From: Desulfobacula sp.
GTDB lineage: Bacteria > Desulfobacterota > Desulfobacteria > Desulfobacterales > Desulfobacteraceae
Assembly: GCA_012031875.1 (NCBI GenBank)
Contig: JAAUSZ010000009.1
Span: 1-46,900, forward strand
Length of the DNA stretch: 46,900 bases
Reading direction: 5' to 3'
Each line of letters begins with the position of its first letter. The stretch's first letter is position 1. Below are positions 38,827 through 46,900 of this stretch, one piece after another. Below the pieces are notes generated by a model. That model was not told the origin of the DNA. It searched no databases and saw nothing but the letters and a program-made list of their open reading frames with translations. The position numbers and the translations under genes were made by a program.

Positions 38827-40056
38827 ATGAATCTTCAGGGCGATTTTGAGGGGTTGACGCTTGCCAGCATTCTTCAGCTTCTGTGCAATGACCAGAAAAC
38901 CGGGGTATTGACGGTGAGTTCCGATGCCGAAGAAAGCCGGGTTTTTTTTGATCAGGGAACCATTGTCTATGCCTCGGCTTCCTTAAAAGAGGCCAGGCTC
39001 GGCTCCCTCATGAGGGCCGACGGGGTGATCTCCGCGGACCAGCTTCAAAAATGCCTGGCCCTGGCCAAAGAAGAAAAGATGCACCTGGGCAAAATTCTGG
39101 TGGACAAGGGATATATTTCCCTGGAAACCCTTAAAAAATACAATACCAAACAGGTGGAGGCCATCTTATACAATCTTTTGTTCTGGAAAAAGGGCCGGTT
39201 TGAATATAAGGACGCCAAACTGAACCTCAAGGGCATGATCATCACCCAGTTGAATCCCATGAAGCTGATCCTTGAAGCATCCCGCAGGATCGATGAATTG
39301 TCCGTTCTCCAGAAATATATATCCAGCGACAGGATTGTGTTTAAAATGTCGGGCAAGATGCAGAGCAAGGAAGAAATCAAGTTGAATGCCAATGAGTGGC
39401 GGATCCTTTCCCTGATTGACGGGACCCGGACGGTACGCCGGATTATCGATGAGAGCGGGTATGATGAATTTGCCGTGTATAAGATTTTTTTCTCGGTGAT
39501 TTCTTCGGGTCTCATCGAGCAGAAAGAAGAACTGAGCAGCCCGGCCGACCCCCAGGCGGATGATGATTATTCCGTGATCCTGATTGTTTTTAACGATATC
39601 CTGACCGCCATCCGGAAAAATATCGCTGATGAGCTCGGGGACAGAAGCTATTCCCTGTTCGAAGAAAGCAAATCCGGGCTTGCCGTCGGGCATCAAAGAC
39701 TGCTCAGGGACTATCATCCTGACAACCACCCCCAGGCCAACCTCAAAAGCATTGTCGCGGTTCTGGAAACATCGGATCCTGCCGATGACCCCAAGGAGGT
39801 CCTGATCATGGGATTTACGGAATATTGCGGCCGGGTCCTTGAAAAAGTCGGGGGGATTCTGGGGGCCCAGCCTCTGGCCAAAATCCTGGAGGATGTCGAA
39901 AAGGTCCTGGGCTATGTCGGAAAATATCAGGCCGGGTCAAAGGAAAAAAACAAAATTGTCAATGACATGAAACATATTATGGACCGTATCCGTTCCAAAT
40001 TCAAGATGGAGGCCGGGGGCCGGTCCAGGGGCGGGATCTTTTCCATGTTTTCCTGA
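38827..40056 (+). CDS. DUF4388 (PATAN-like) domain protein
   Basis: 409 residues. The N-terminal 100 residues, LQGDFEGLTLASILQLLCNDQKTGVLTV with VFFDQGTIVYA, are a typical DUF4388 domain. A second part (about 80-170, LGKILVDKGYISLETLKKYNTKQVEAILYNLLFWKKGRFEY) resembles the helical module often attached to it. A winged-helix-like stretch follows (LSLIDGTRTVRRIIDESG), and the end is charged and helical. Such proteins occur in delta-proteobacterial signalling with receivers and Mgl-type GTPases. It is cytoplasmic. It converges on the MglA-type operon, 13 bp from its last gene. Confidence 0.75.
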   Translation: MNLQGDFEGLTLASILQLLCNDQKTGVLTVSSDAEESRVFFDQGTIVYASASLKEARLGSLMRADGVISADQLQKCLALAKEEKMHLGKILVDKGYISLETLKKYNTKQVEAILYNLLFWKKGRFEYKDAKLNLKGMIITQLNPMKLILEASRRIDELSVLQKYISSDRIVFKMSGKMQSKEEIKLNANEWRILSLIDGTRTVRRIIDESGYDEFAVYKIFFSVISSGLIEQKEELSSPADPQADDDYSVILIVFNDILTAIRKNIADELGDRSYSLFEESKSGLAVGHQRLLRDYHPDNHPQANLKSIVAVLETSDPADDPKEVLIMGFTEYCGRVLEKVGGILGAQPLAKILEDVEKVLGYVGKYQAGSKEKNKIVNDMKHIMDRIRSKFKMEAGGRSRGGIFSMFS

Positions 40057-40069
40057 TGGGTGCGGATGG

Positions 40070-40345
40070 TTATGAATCCGCGACCTTGGCGCCGCCGTAA
40101 GCCAGAAAGGAGAGGGCCGCGGTTCTGAACAGGGCCCGGATGATATCCAGGAGATCGACATCCAGGACCTGGTCGAAAATCACCACATAATCGGCAATGA
40201 ACAAAAGACAGACCGTGACCAGGATCAGGTTGATGACTTTCCCGACCTTGCCGCCGGCATATTTGACCCTGGCCTTGTTAAAGACAAAGATGATGATGAG
40301 GTAGATTACCAGGGTGAAAATCAGAATAATGGTCTGTGCAGTCAT
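40070..40345 (-). CDS. Small three-helix membrane protein, unknown
   Basis: 91 residues from ATG 40345 with GGAGGG just upstream; the longer frame from 40378 overlaps the previous gene. Three hydrophobic segments: TIILIFTLVIYLIIIFVF, LILVTVCLLFIADYVVI and a third at ALFRTAALSFLAYGGA. No recognised family. As the last gene of the MglA operon it could anchor the complex to the membrane, which is inference only. Confidence 0.7.
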   Translation of the reverse strand: MTAQTIILIFTLVIYLIIIFVFNKARVKYAGGKVGKVINLILVTVCLLFIADYVVIFDQVLDVDLLDIIRALFRTAALSFLAYGGAKVADS

Positions 40346-40374
40346 GAGTCCCTCCAAATATGATTGAAATCCTG

Positions 40375-41191
40375 TCACCGGTTAAAATTATCCTTTAGAA
40401 ATTGAAGGATATTCTCTACCAGCACGGCATTGCTGATGTCTTTTTGTTTTATCACCCCAAGATAATACTTGCCAACAGGAAAAATAAAAAAATGATCCCG
40501 GGTTTCCCTTGAAACCGCCAGGTATCTGAAATTGGTTTTCCCGATGGCAGAGGCCCTGAGGCCGCAGAAGGACACGATCCGCGCCATCTTCTCAGGTTCT
40601 GCAATCCTCTGGGAGAGGATTTTTGCATCCCTGTCCGCAAGGAGATACTGATCCACGCCCGGGACCTTGAGGATGGCGGTAAAGGGGTCGCTATCCCGCA
40701 TGGTGACCCGCTTTGCCACAGGCCCCGGGGGGCGGGTGGGAAAAATTTGCAGACAGGTCCCGGGGCAGGTCCGGAGCAGTGCAGGCAATGGTCAGGAACA
40801 GATTTTCCCCCAGGATTCTGACAATCATGTGTTTGTCCGCCACACAGAGAGCCATCTCATTCACGCGGTCCAGGCCTGACTGACAGGAGCCGTAGATGTC
40901 AGCCAGATGGCGGCCGAGAAAATCAAGGTCCGAAGGCTTTAACAGGCCGGGCATATGGTTTTTCAGCACCCCCAGTTCCCTGTGAAAGAGAAAGGACCCC
41001 AGGATTTCGGGAAAGGCCCGGCTTTCTTCAAAAAAACCGTCTGCCTGGTCAAGGATCAGGGCTTCCCGGGGATTAAAATGATAGGGGCTCAGGCAACCGC
41101 AGGCCGCGCACCGGAAGGCGGGTTTCCCGGCAATGAATTCCAGGGAATTCAAGGGATTTTTCTTGCCGCAGTCCTCGCAAAAGGCGATCAT
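40375..41191 (-). CDS. Zinc-ribbon protein with roadblock-like segments; one frameshift
   Basis: About 272 residues repaired. N-terminal CxxC pair FCEDCGKKN with RCAACGCLSPYHF suggests a zinc ribbon. Two later stretches, DRVNEMALCVADKHMIVRILGENLFLTIACT and AILKVPGVDQYLLADRDAKILSQR with ... GKYYLGVIKQKD, look like roadblock/LC7-type folds by pattern. The frame breaks at the G6 run 40727-40732 (one base extra), between PPPG and PVAKRVTMRD. The start ATG 41191 has GGGAGAGACC upstream, 14 bases after the scaffold gene stop. Function unknown; partner binding to the GTPase is plausible. Confidence 0.65.
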
Positions 41192-41205
41192 GAGGTCTCT
41201 CCCGG

Positions 41206-42803
41206 TTATGGGGTGAACAGGGCCCTGATCCTGGCCAGCAAGCCGGGGGGCCTTTCCCTGAAATATTCCGGAATGGGTTCGTTCCTTTCATCATTTGCGG
41301 CTTCCCCGATTATGGGAGGGGGATTCGTCAGCTTTTCAAGGAAAGCAAGGCTTAAATCCAGCAATTCCAGGAGATGCATTTTCTCCGGGTCATCTTGCCG
41401 GAGGGCCTTTAGTTCGGAGATATCCTGTCTGGCGGATACCAGGCCGGGATGGGGATCAGCTTCGTCCAGAGCCTTAAGGCGGGCGTTCAGGCGGTCAAGA
41501 ATATCCGGGGGCCTCTTTTTTTCAAATCCCTGCTCTTCGGGGCCGGCCTCGCCGGAGTCAAAGGATTCATCCTCATATTGAAACGGGACGATGCCTTCGG
41601 TGCTGTTTTCTTCCGGTTCAGCCGTGAATTCAACGGTGTCCCCGGCAGGGGGCAAAGGCCGGGCCTGGGGTTTGGGCGAGGGTTCCAGGTTGAAGAATTC
41701 ATCCAGCCGGTCTTCAATTTCCGGAATGGGTTCATGGTGTTTGAGTTCCGGCGTGAACTGCTTTACCCGCCGGCAGGGGAAGGAAGGGCCCGGCCCTGGT
41801 CCGGGCCGTGGACATCCATCAGGTGGATGGCATCCAGCAATTCGTCGGCCGGGGATTCCTTAAGACTGAAAAGGTCACCCATCACATCCCTTTGGACGGC
41901 CGGAGGCCTTTTCCTGCCGGAGAGCGCAGGCAAAATATCGTCATCCTCGGCCGCCGTATGGGTCAAACCGGGTTCATCCGGTTCCAAGGAAGGGGGAATG
42001 GGCATGACATCATCGGATGAAGTCCTGGATACTGCCTTTATGTGCGACAGGGCAGGGGGGATAAATTCTTCTTTTGCAAGGTCCAATCCGGGCTTTACTT
42101 TTTTCTTTTCTTTGGACAGCTCGATTTTCAGGCGGTTGAATTCATGCAGGGTTTTTTCAAGGATGGCTTTTTTCTTCTCATGGGACAGGGTCTGGGCCGC
42201 TTTTTCAAAATCGTCCGATACGGTACGCAGAAAAGAGATGGCGTCCGGGTGGGCCTCGGCCTTCCGGGAACCGATATACTGACCCAGGTTCTGGATGATT
42301 TTTAAAAAATGCTGATGAATCTTATCATGCTGATATACGGTTAAAAATTCCCGGACCACTTTTTCAAAATGCTGAAGGGTCCCGTCTGAAATCTCCCAGT
42401 CAATGGCCAGGATGACAGCTTTGAGCTTATCAAAATCGATATCTCCGGCTGCCGGCCTGGCCGCGATTTTATTCTGCAGGGCCTTGTATTTCTGAATTTC
42501 TCCGGCAACGAGTTCATGGATTTTATCCTTGTCCCCGTCCATATCCAGATCATGGATGATCTTTTCAAACCGGCCGGCGATGGAGATCAGAACAGGGACG
42601 GCATCGGGGTGGGCCCTGCCTTTTTTTGAATCCAGGTATTTCCCCAGGGACCCCATCATCTTTAAAAGGGGAGCAAGGGCCGGGATATTTGAATACCGGG
42701 AGTCCATTTCCGAGAGTTTATTTTGAAGCAGGCCGGTATCAAATGCGTTGATATTCGGGTTCAAGGCCTTGAGGATATCGGTCAGTTCGGTAAATAAAGT
42801 CAA
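41206..42803 (-). CDS. Scaffold-like protein with two ~110-residue repeats; one frameshift
   Basis: About 532 residues repaired; unrecognised family. Two repeats are visible: LLKMMGSLGKYLDSKKGRAHPDAVPVL and FLKIIQNLGQYIGSRKAEAHPDAISFL align closely, each followed by a helical FEKII/FEKAA and a charged coil. Then comes a Pro/Asp/Glu-rich low-complexity tail and a short C-terminal helical part. The frame breaks near 41765-41774: the first part ends PSPAGG, the second continues VKQFTPELKHHEPIPEIED. TTG 42803 with AAGGAG is the start, 11 bases after the GTPase stop. Confidence 0.6.
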
Positions 42804-42814
42804 AGCAGATCTCC

Positions 42815-43419
42815 TTAAAAAATCTGGTCCTGGATGGATGAAAGCGTCAGGGTGATGATTTTTTCAATGCCGGAATCACATTGCCCCCGTTCACGGCGCT
42901 GGCCTCAAAGGCCGGAGCCCTTAAAACGCTGTTGAGGTCTTTTTGCAGGATCCGGGTTTCCAGGATTTCAACCCCTGAATCCTTCAGATCTATTTTATTG
43001 TATTGCATGACCAGGGGCATCTTAAAGAGGTCAATGCCATAGGTTTCAAGATTCTCATAGAGCTGATTCAGGGATTCGATATTTTTCCTGCGCTGTTCCT
43101 TTTGGACATCGGCTACAAAGACGATCCCGTCAACTCCCCTCAGCACCAGCCTTCTTGTGGCATTATACTTGACCTGTCCGGGCACGGTATAAAGCTGGAT
43201 GGTCACGTCGAACCCTTTTATCCGGCCGACATCAAAGGGCAGAAAATCAAAAAAAAGGGTCCGGTCATCCTGGGTTTTCAGGCTGACCATTTCGGTTTTG
43301 ATCTGGTCCCGGTATTTTCTGTTGATATATTCAAGGTTGGTGGTTTTTCCACCCCTTCCAGGACCGTAATACACGATTTTAATCTGGACTTCCCTGGTTT
43401 TGACATTGATCAGCGCCAA
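42815..43419 (-). CDS. MglA-like small Ras-family GTPase; C-terminal frameshift
   Basis: About 201 residues repaired. G1 YYGPGRGGKTTN, G3 TVPGQVKYNATRRLVLRGVDGIVFVAD, G4 MQYNKIDL; the insertion-free fold and length match bacterial MglA. The given frame ends at 42847 after PALKKSSP. One added A in the run (plus T6, 42859-42864) gives KKIITLTLSSIQDQIF and stop 42815-42817. TTG start at 43419 with GAGGGG upstream. In Myxococcus and relatives MglA sets cell polarity, controlled by MglB roadblock proteins; a roadblock gene lies just upstream here. Confidence 0.87.
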
Positions 43420-43476
43420 AATTTAATACCCCTCTGAGAATTTTAAAGCCATGGCCGGGACCTGTGTTAAAGCGGC

Positions 43477-43869
43477 CTAAGATGATTGGCCGTCAAGGCT
43501 CAGGATGATTTTTTGGACGGTTTCAGCCACCTTCAGTCTCACTAGGCCCAGCGATATATCCTTGTTGAACATGGTAATGAGAAGGGTGTCCTCGTTGACC
43601 TTGCTGAAGTGGATACTGGATTTTTCACCTTTATGGAAGAGCAGGGAAAATTCAGACTCCCCCACAAGTTTTGCCATGGCGTCCACCGCGGCAAAATTGC
43701 CTGCCGCAAGGGCGGCAAACGCGGTTGAATCAAGGCGGCTTTTTCCGTTGTCATGTTTTGCAATGGTATTGCCGGCCATGTCCATAAAAATAACATGATC
43801 CACTCCCGATTCCATCAGGTGGGTGAGAATGGCGCTGTCAATGGCATCAAGCTGAGTTTGACTATACAT
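43477..43869 (-). CDS. Roadblock/LC7 domain protein (MglB-like)
   Basis: 130 residues, one roadblock domain: SGVDHVIFMDMAGNTIAKHD, AFAALAAGNFAAVDAMAKLVGESEFSLLFHKGEKSSIHFSKVNEDTLLITMF. By family it is expected to dimerise and act as a GTPase-activating or regulatory partner of the MglA-like protein encoded 57 bp downstream. First gene of the operon; ATG 43869. Confidence 0.87.
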   Translation of the reverse strand: MYSQTQLDAIDSAILTHLMESGVDHVIFMDMAGNTIAKHDNGKSRLDSTAFAALAAGNFAAVDAMAKLVGESEFSLLFHKGEKSSIHFSKVNEDTLLITMFNKDISLGLVRLKVAETVQKIILSLDGQSS

Positions 43870-43997
43870 GGGGGAATGGTAGCTGAAAACTTGAATTTAT
43901 GCAACACGTTAAGCGATTTATTCTGTCTTGTATTTTTGTCCGGGTCCCGGTAAATTGACGCCAGCCGTTTTTGAACAGGAAACCGGAGGTAACATCC

Positions 43998-44894
43998 ATG
44001 AATACATATAGAATCGGTATTGATCTGGGCGGAACAAAGATTGAATCCGTCCTCCTCTCCCCGGACCGGGCGGAATTATACCGGGAAAGGGTTCCCACTC
44101 CGGCCGGGAATGACTACGACCTGATCGTAAGGGCTGTTTATGACCGGGTCCGGGCCATGGCGGAAAAAATTCCGGGAAGCGGGGATTTTTCCATCGGCAT
44201 CGGGATTCCCGGCGCGGTTCAGAAAGAAACGGGCCTGGTCCATAACGCCAACACCACCTGCCTCATCGGCAAACCCTTTCAGGCGGATCTTGAAACCCTT
44301 TGCCGAAAAGAGATCGCCATGGAAAACGACGCCAACTGCTTTACCCTGACCGAGGCCCTGGAAGGCTCGGGCAAGGGCTATGGCATGGTATTCGGCGTCA
44401 TCATGGGAACGGGCTGCGGGGGAGGCATCTGCATCAACGGGAAAATCTGGGGCGGGGCCAACGGGATTGCCGGGGAATGGGGCCATTTCTCCGTGGACCC
44501 CGGCGGCCGGCCGTGCTATTGCGGCAACCGGGGCTGCGTGGAAACCAAGATCAGCGGCTCGGGAATGGAGGCAGCGTTTTTTGAACAATTTGGAAGGCAT
44601 CTTAAAACAAAGGACATTGTTGCCGGGTTCAGGCAGGGTGACGAGCCCTGTAAAATGGTTTTCCTCCAGTTCCTGGAGGATTTCGGCAGGGCCCTGGGCG
44701 GGCTGATCTCGGTGCTTGACCCGGATGTGGTGGTCCTGGGCGGCGGGTTGTCCCAAATTGACGAGCTTTATACCCTCGGGGTCCGGCAGGTTCAAAAATA
44801 CGCCTTCCATAAAAATATCCAGACCCCCATCCTGAAAAATAAATTGGGGGATTCCTCCGGCGTCATCGGGGCCGCCCTGCTGAACCGGTCATGA
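43998..44894 (+). CDS. ROK-family sugar kinase
   Basis: 298 residues. ATP-binding IGIDLGGTKIES at the start, GVIMGTGCGGGICINGKIWGGANGIAGEWGH, and the ROK zinc motif CYCGNRGCVE. The fold is typical of fructokinase/N-acetylglucosamine/glucose kinases, with catalytic Asp in MENDANCF. Substrate uncertain; glucokinase or mannokinase are options, and glucose from glycogen breakdown could be a substrate. ATG 43998 follows GGAGGTAAC; the frame from 43971 is not preferred. Confidence 0.9.
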   Translation: MNTYRIGIDLGGTKIESVLLSPDRAELYRERVPTPAGNDYDLIVRAVYDRVRAMAEKIPGSGDFSIGIGIPGAVQKETGLVHNANTTCLIGKPFQADLETLCRKEIAMENDANCFTLTEALEGSGKGYGMVFGVIMGTGCGGGICINGKIWGGANGIAGEWGHFSVDPGGRPCYCGNRGCVETKISGSGMEAAFFEQFGRHLKTKDIVAGFRQGDEPCKMVFLQFLEDFGRALGGLISVLDPDVVVLGGGLSQIDELYTLGVRQVQKYAFHKNIQTPILKNKLGDSSGVIGAALLNRS

Positions 44895-44911
44895 ACCGGG
44901 CTTATTATTCC

Positions 44912-44940
44912 TTGACAGGATTTTAAAAGGATGATAGAAG
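44912..44940 (+). promoter_or_regulatory. Promoter of tRNA-Pro
   Basis: TTGACA at 44912-44917 followed after about 17 bases by a weak -10 (TAGAAG at 44935-44940), then TCCCC, a GC-rich discriminator as expected for a stable-RNA promoter. The tRNA starts 25 bases on. Confidence 0.5.
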
Positions 44941-44965
44941 TCCCCTTGTTTTGATTCACCGAACT

Positions 44966-45042
44966 CGGGGCGTAGCGCAGTCTGGTAGCGCACTTGACTG
45001 GGGGTCAAGTGGTCACTGGTTCAAATCCAGCCGTCCCGACCA
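44966..45042 (+). tRNA. tRNA-Pro (anticodon GGG)
   Basis: Full cloverleaf by eye: acceptor arm CGGGGCG with CGTCCCG (one G-U), D arm TAGCGCAGTCTGGTAGCGCA, anticodon stem CTTGA/TCAAG around loop CTGGGGG (anticodon GGG), T loop GGTTCAAATCC, discriminator A and encoded CCA at 45040-45042. It precedes a site-specific recombinase gene and is the probable integration target. Confidence 0.95.
45000..45042. other. Probable attachment-site side of an integrated element (tRNA 3' end)
   Basis: Integrases of this class commonly recombine at the 3' half of a tRNA gene and restore the tRNA. The int gene is on the next DNA to the right, so the element would extend beyond the window. The partner repeat is not visible, so boundaries are inferred. 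Confidence 0.35.
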
Positions 45043-45055
45043 TTCAACCATACAA

Positions 45056-45089
45056 AGGGTTTTCAGGTTTATATCTTGAAAGCCTTTTT
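45056..45089 (+). terminator. Terminator downstream of tRNA-Pro
   Basis: GGTTTTCAGG (45058-45067) pairs with CTTGAAAGCC (45075-45084) using two G-U pairs, seven-base loop, then five T. Confidence 0.6.
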
Positions 45090-45161
45090 CATTTTCTGGC
45101 GTTTTATTCATTATTCAAATTCCTTCCGGGTCAGTCCTGACTGCCGGATAAAACCTTCAGC

Positions 45162-45383
45162 CTAACCAATGGCAACCTCCATCTGCGTTATATAAATTTC
45201 CCCATGCAACCGGCCTTTAATTTCTTCCGGTGATGCACATTCAAAAAAGAGTTCAAGCGCTTCCTGAAGGTTTTTCTTTGCATCACTGACTGTTTCCCCC
45301 TGGCTTGCAATATCCAGTTCAGGACAAAGGGCAACATATCCATTGCCTTCTTTCTCAATGATGGCGGTCATATATCTTTTCAT
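45162..45383 (-). CDS. HicB-family antitoxin-like protein (orphan)
   Basis: 73 residues: MTAIIEKEGNGYVALCPELDIASQGETVSDAKKNLQEALELFFE is the HicB RNase-H-like core. HicB normally neutralises a HicA mRNA interferase encoded beside it. No HicA frame is visible in the 120 bp downstream or the 57 bp upstream, so this is a solo copy. It lies between tRNA-Pro and the integrase. Confidence 0.8.
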   Translation of the reverse strand: MKRYMTAIIEKEGNGYVALCPELDIASQGETVSDAKKNLQEALELFFECASPEEIKGRLHGEIYITQMEVAIG

Positions 45384-45440
45384 TTTCCGGTATCCTTTCC
45401 TTGAGATCGGTTAAGTTTCATACGGTGATATTTTTTTTAT

Positions 45441-46701
45441 TCAGGCCAATTTCTGGAATGGGATAATTCCGCCTTCGCCTTCCCTGTTTGTTTCCCCCCT
45501 TGACAGGCTATTGACGGCATCCCTGAGATTTTCAGGCGCATTGCGGGCATACCTGGAAGTCTGTTTCAATTCGGAATGTCCCAGGAGCTCCTTCACCACA
45601 TAGATATCTGTGTGATTCTTGACCAGCCTGCTTGCAAAGGTATGACGGCAACTGTGGAAAACAATTTTTTGCCGGGGGTCGGTGATACCGGCATTGAGCC
45701 CGATCCGGTCCGCCACCCGCTTAAAGGTCCGGGAAATCTTGTCTATCTTGGCCCCCCCTTTCCCGGGAAAACCAATCCGGACGGGTCCGGGTTTTGGGGC
45801 CGTTTGTCCGTCAATAATCGCCGGGTGATATCGTTCAAGTATGCAATCCGGGTTTTTCGGTTCTTGGTATCCCGCAGGGTTAAAATACCATTTTCCAGAT
45901 CCATATCCGCCCAGGTCAAGCCCCAAATCTCCCCGGCCCTCATTCCGGTATTCAGCGCCATGACGGCATGGCAATAGGTTTGGTCTGATACTTTTTTAAG
46001 CTCAGACAACAGAGCGTCTATTTCATCATCGGTCATGAACCGTATCCGGTTATTGTCGAATTTTTCCAGGGTGATTTTTGGGAAGGGGTCTGCCGTAACA
46101 TTATTATTCATGGCAACGTTCCAGGCCTGCCTTGTTATTTGCATGACATATTGAACAGACCTGGGGGATCTTCCTGCGCTTGTCATGTCCCTCTGTATTT
46201 TGGTTAAATTCAGGGCCTTGATTTTGTTGAAGGGCAAATGCCCCAGGACTGGATCTATCCATTTATGATAGAGCATGGTTTCAATTTTTAGGGTTTTTTC
46301 CTTCTTGTTCAGGCATGAAGGGAGATAGAACTCATGAAAAAAATATTTGAAGGAAATATCCCGCCGGGCTTGTTCTCCGGCTCGGGTTTTTTCTTCCGCT
46401 GCCCCGGCTTGTTCTTCAGCCTGTCTTTTCTCCTGGATCTCTTTCTCATCCTTGGGGCAGGTGGGACCATTCCCGGATTTAGCGTTTGCTTTATATTCCT
46501 TTAATTTTTCTTGGCATTTGGATATTGACCACCCGTCAGACTCCCATCCAAAATTAAAGGCAATCCTTTTCCCTTTATGCTGGTATTCGGTGCGGAAGTA
46601 TCGGTCATACTTGACACCATATTTCCGGGTCAAGTGCTTTTTAAAAAGATAACGCCGTCTTTACTGCCTTCCCGGAACCATTGAATTTTTTCAACCATCA
46701 T
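45441..46701 (-). CDS. int: Tyrosine recombinase/integrase; two frameshifts
   Basis: About 420 residues repaired. The N-terminal fragment begins at ATG 46701 (GGGGTGA upstream) with MVEKIQWFREGS; a missing base at the A5/T5 runs 46638-46647 shifts the frame into TRKYGVKYDRYF. The main part carries a SAM-like core-binding domain and the catalytic domain. Box I R is in TGMRAGEIWGL. One G is missing in the G7 run (plus C 45752-45758), after which HSCRHTFAS (HxxR) and LGHSELKQTSRYA (His/Tyr nucleophile) follow. All R-H-R-H-Y elements are present. It probably integrates an element at the adjacent tRNA-Pro. Confidence 0.87.
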
Positions 46702-46709
46702 TCACCCCT

Positions 46710-46760
46710 TTTGTAATGCGGCTTTTTGTAATGTGGTTTGTAATGTGGTTTGTAATGTGG
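46710..46760. repeat. Four 12-bp direct repeats upstream of the integrase gene
   Basis: TTTGTAATGTGG occurs as three exact back-to-back copies at 46725-46736, 46737-46748 and 46749-46760, with a variant (TTTGTAATGCGG) at 46710-46721. They sit 9 to 59 bases ahead of the int start. They could be arm-type binding sites for the integrase or an excisionase, or an operator. 46761-46900 is AT-rich with no gene seen. Confidence 0.7.
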
Positions 46761-46900
46761 TTTTTTGTGAAGGTAAATGAAAAACCAAATTATGTCAAGT
46801 GAGAAAATGAAGGGTTGTATTTATTATTAGCTAAATAAATAAATATGATTAAATCATATTGTACCTGCATTTTCTATTATTTTTTATCATTCAAGAAGGG

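Noticed and set aside
1-46900. CRISPR arrays, rRNA genes and insertion sequences
   Set aside because: No spaced direct-repeat array, no rRNA-like stretch and no transposase frame was seen; the only tandem repeat is the short one near 46710.

Overview
The window reads as a chromosomal segment of a Gram-negative anaerobe of the Desulfobacterota, most likely a Desulfobacteraceae-like sulfate reducer. That placement is an inference from protein flavour and gene mix: a DUF3417-type glycogen phosphorylase, a large acyl-CoA dehydrogenase, an Aap-type amino-acid ABC system, DUF4388 and MglA/roadblock proteins, and HD-GYP signalling. No taxonomic marker such as rRNA or dsr genes is present.

Layout. 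(1) 1-9189, plus strand: a glycogen/alpha-glucan operon with the 3' end of a GH13-type enzyme, debranching enzyme, phosphorylase, glycogen synthase and branching enzyme. (2) 9186-11315: a phenylalanine-regulated unit made of a promoter overlapping the glgB stop, a Phe-rich leader peptide, tandem terminator hairpins and a DAHP synthase/prephenate dehydratase/ACT fusion. (3) 11316-12626: a small AT-richer patch with a decayed RhuM fragment and a DUF1877 gene. (4) 12627-22174, minus strand: housekeeping genes (EamA permease, EttA, RidA, Ski2-like helicase, NUDIX, acyl-CoA dehydrogenase, KhpA, LysE exporter, FtsY). (5) 22319-26749, plus strand: purB, an HD-GYP response regulator, a NifU-like scaffold and a lipoprotein. 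(6) 26744-29912, minus strand: M48 peptidase with TPR, NUDIX, hemolysin III. (7) 30140-38735, plus strand: a complete polar amino-acid ABC operon (J-Q-M-P), then a peptide-type ABC set with binding protein and two ATPases but no permeases, interrupted by a cold-shock gene. (8) 38827-43869: a DUF4388 protein facing a five-gene minus-strand operon of roadblock protein, MglA-like GTPase, a two-repeat scaffold-like protein, a zinc-ribbon/roadblock-like protein and a small membrane protein. This is the best candidate here for an undescribed system. (9) 43998-46900: a ROK kinase, tRNA-Pro(GGG), then an orphan HicB and a tyrosine recombinase that look like the left edge of an integrated element running off the right end.

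Sequence quality matters for reading this annotation. About twenty genes, including essential ones (ftsY, purB), are broken by single-base indels, mostly in homopolymers, and restoring one base gives the expected family ending each time. Most look like assembly errors rather than pseudogenes, so I give repaired spans and state where the frame breaks. The RhuM remnant is the exception: it also carries a nonsense substitution and is truncated, so it is treated as a true pseudogene.
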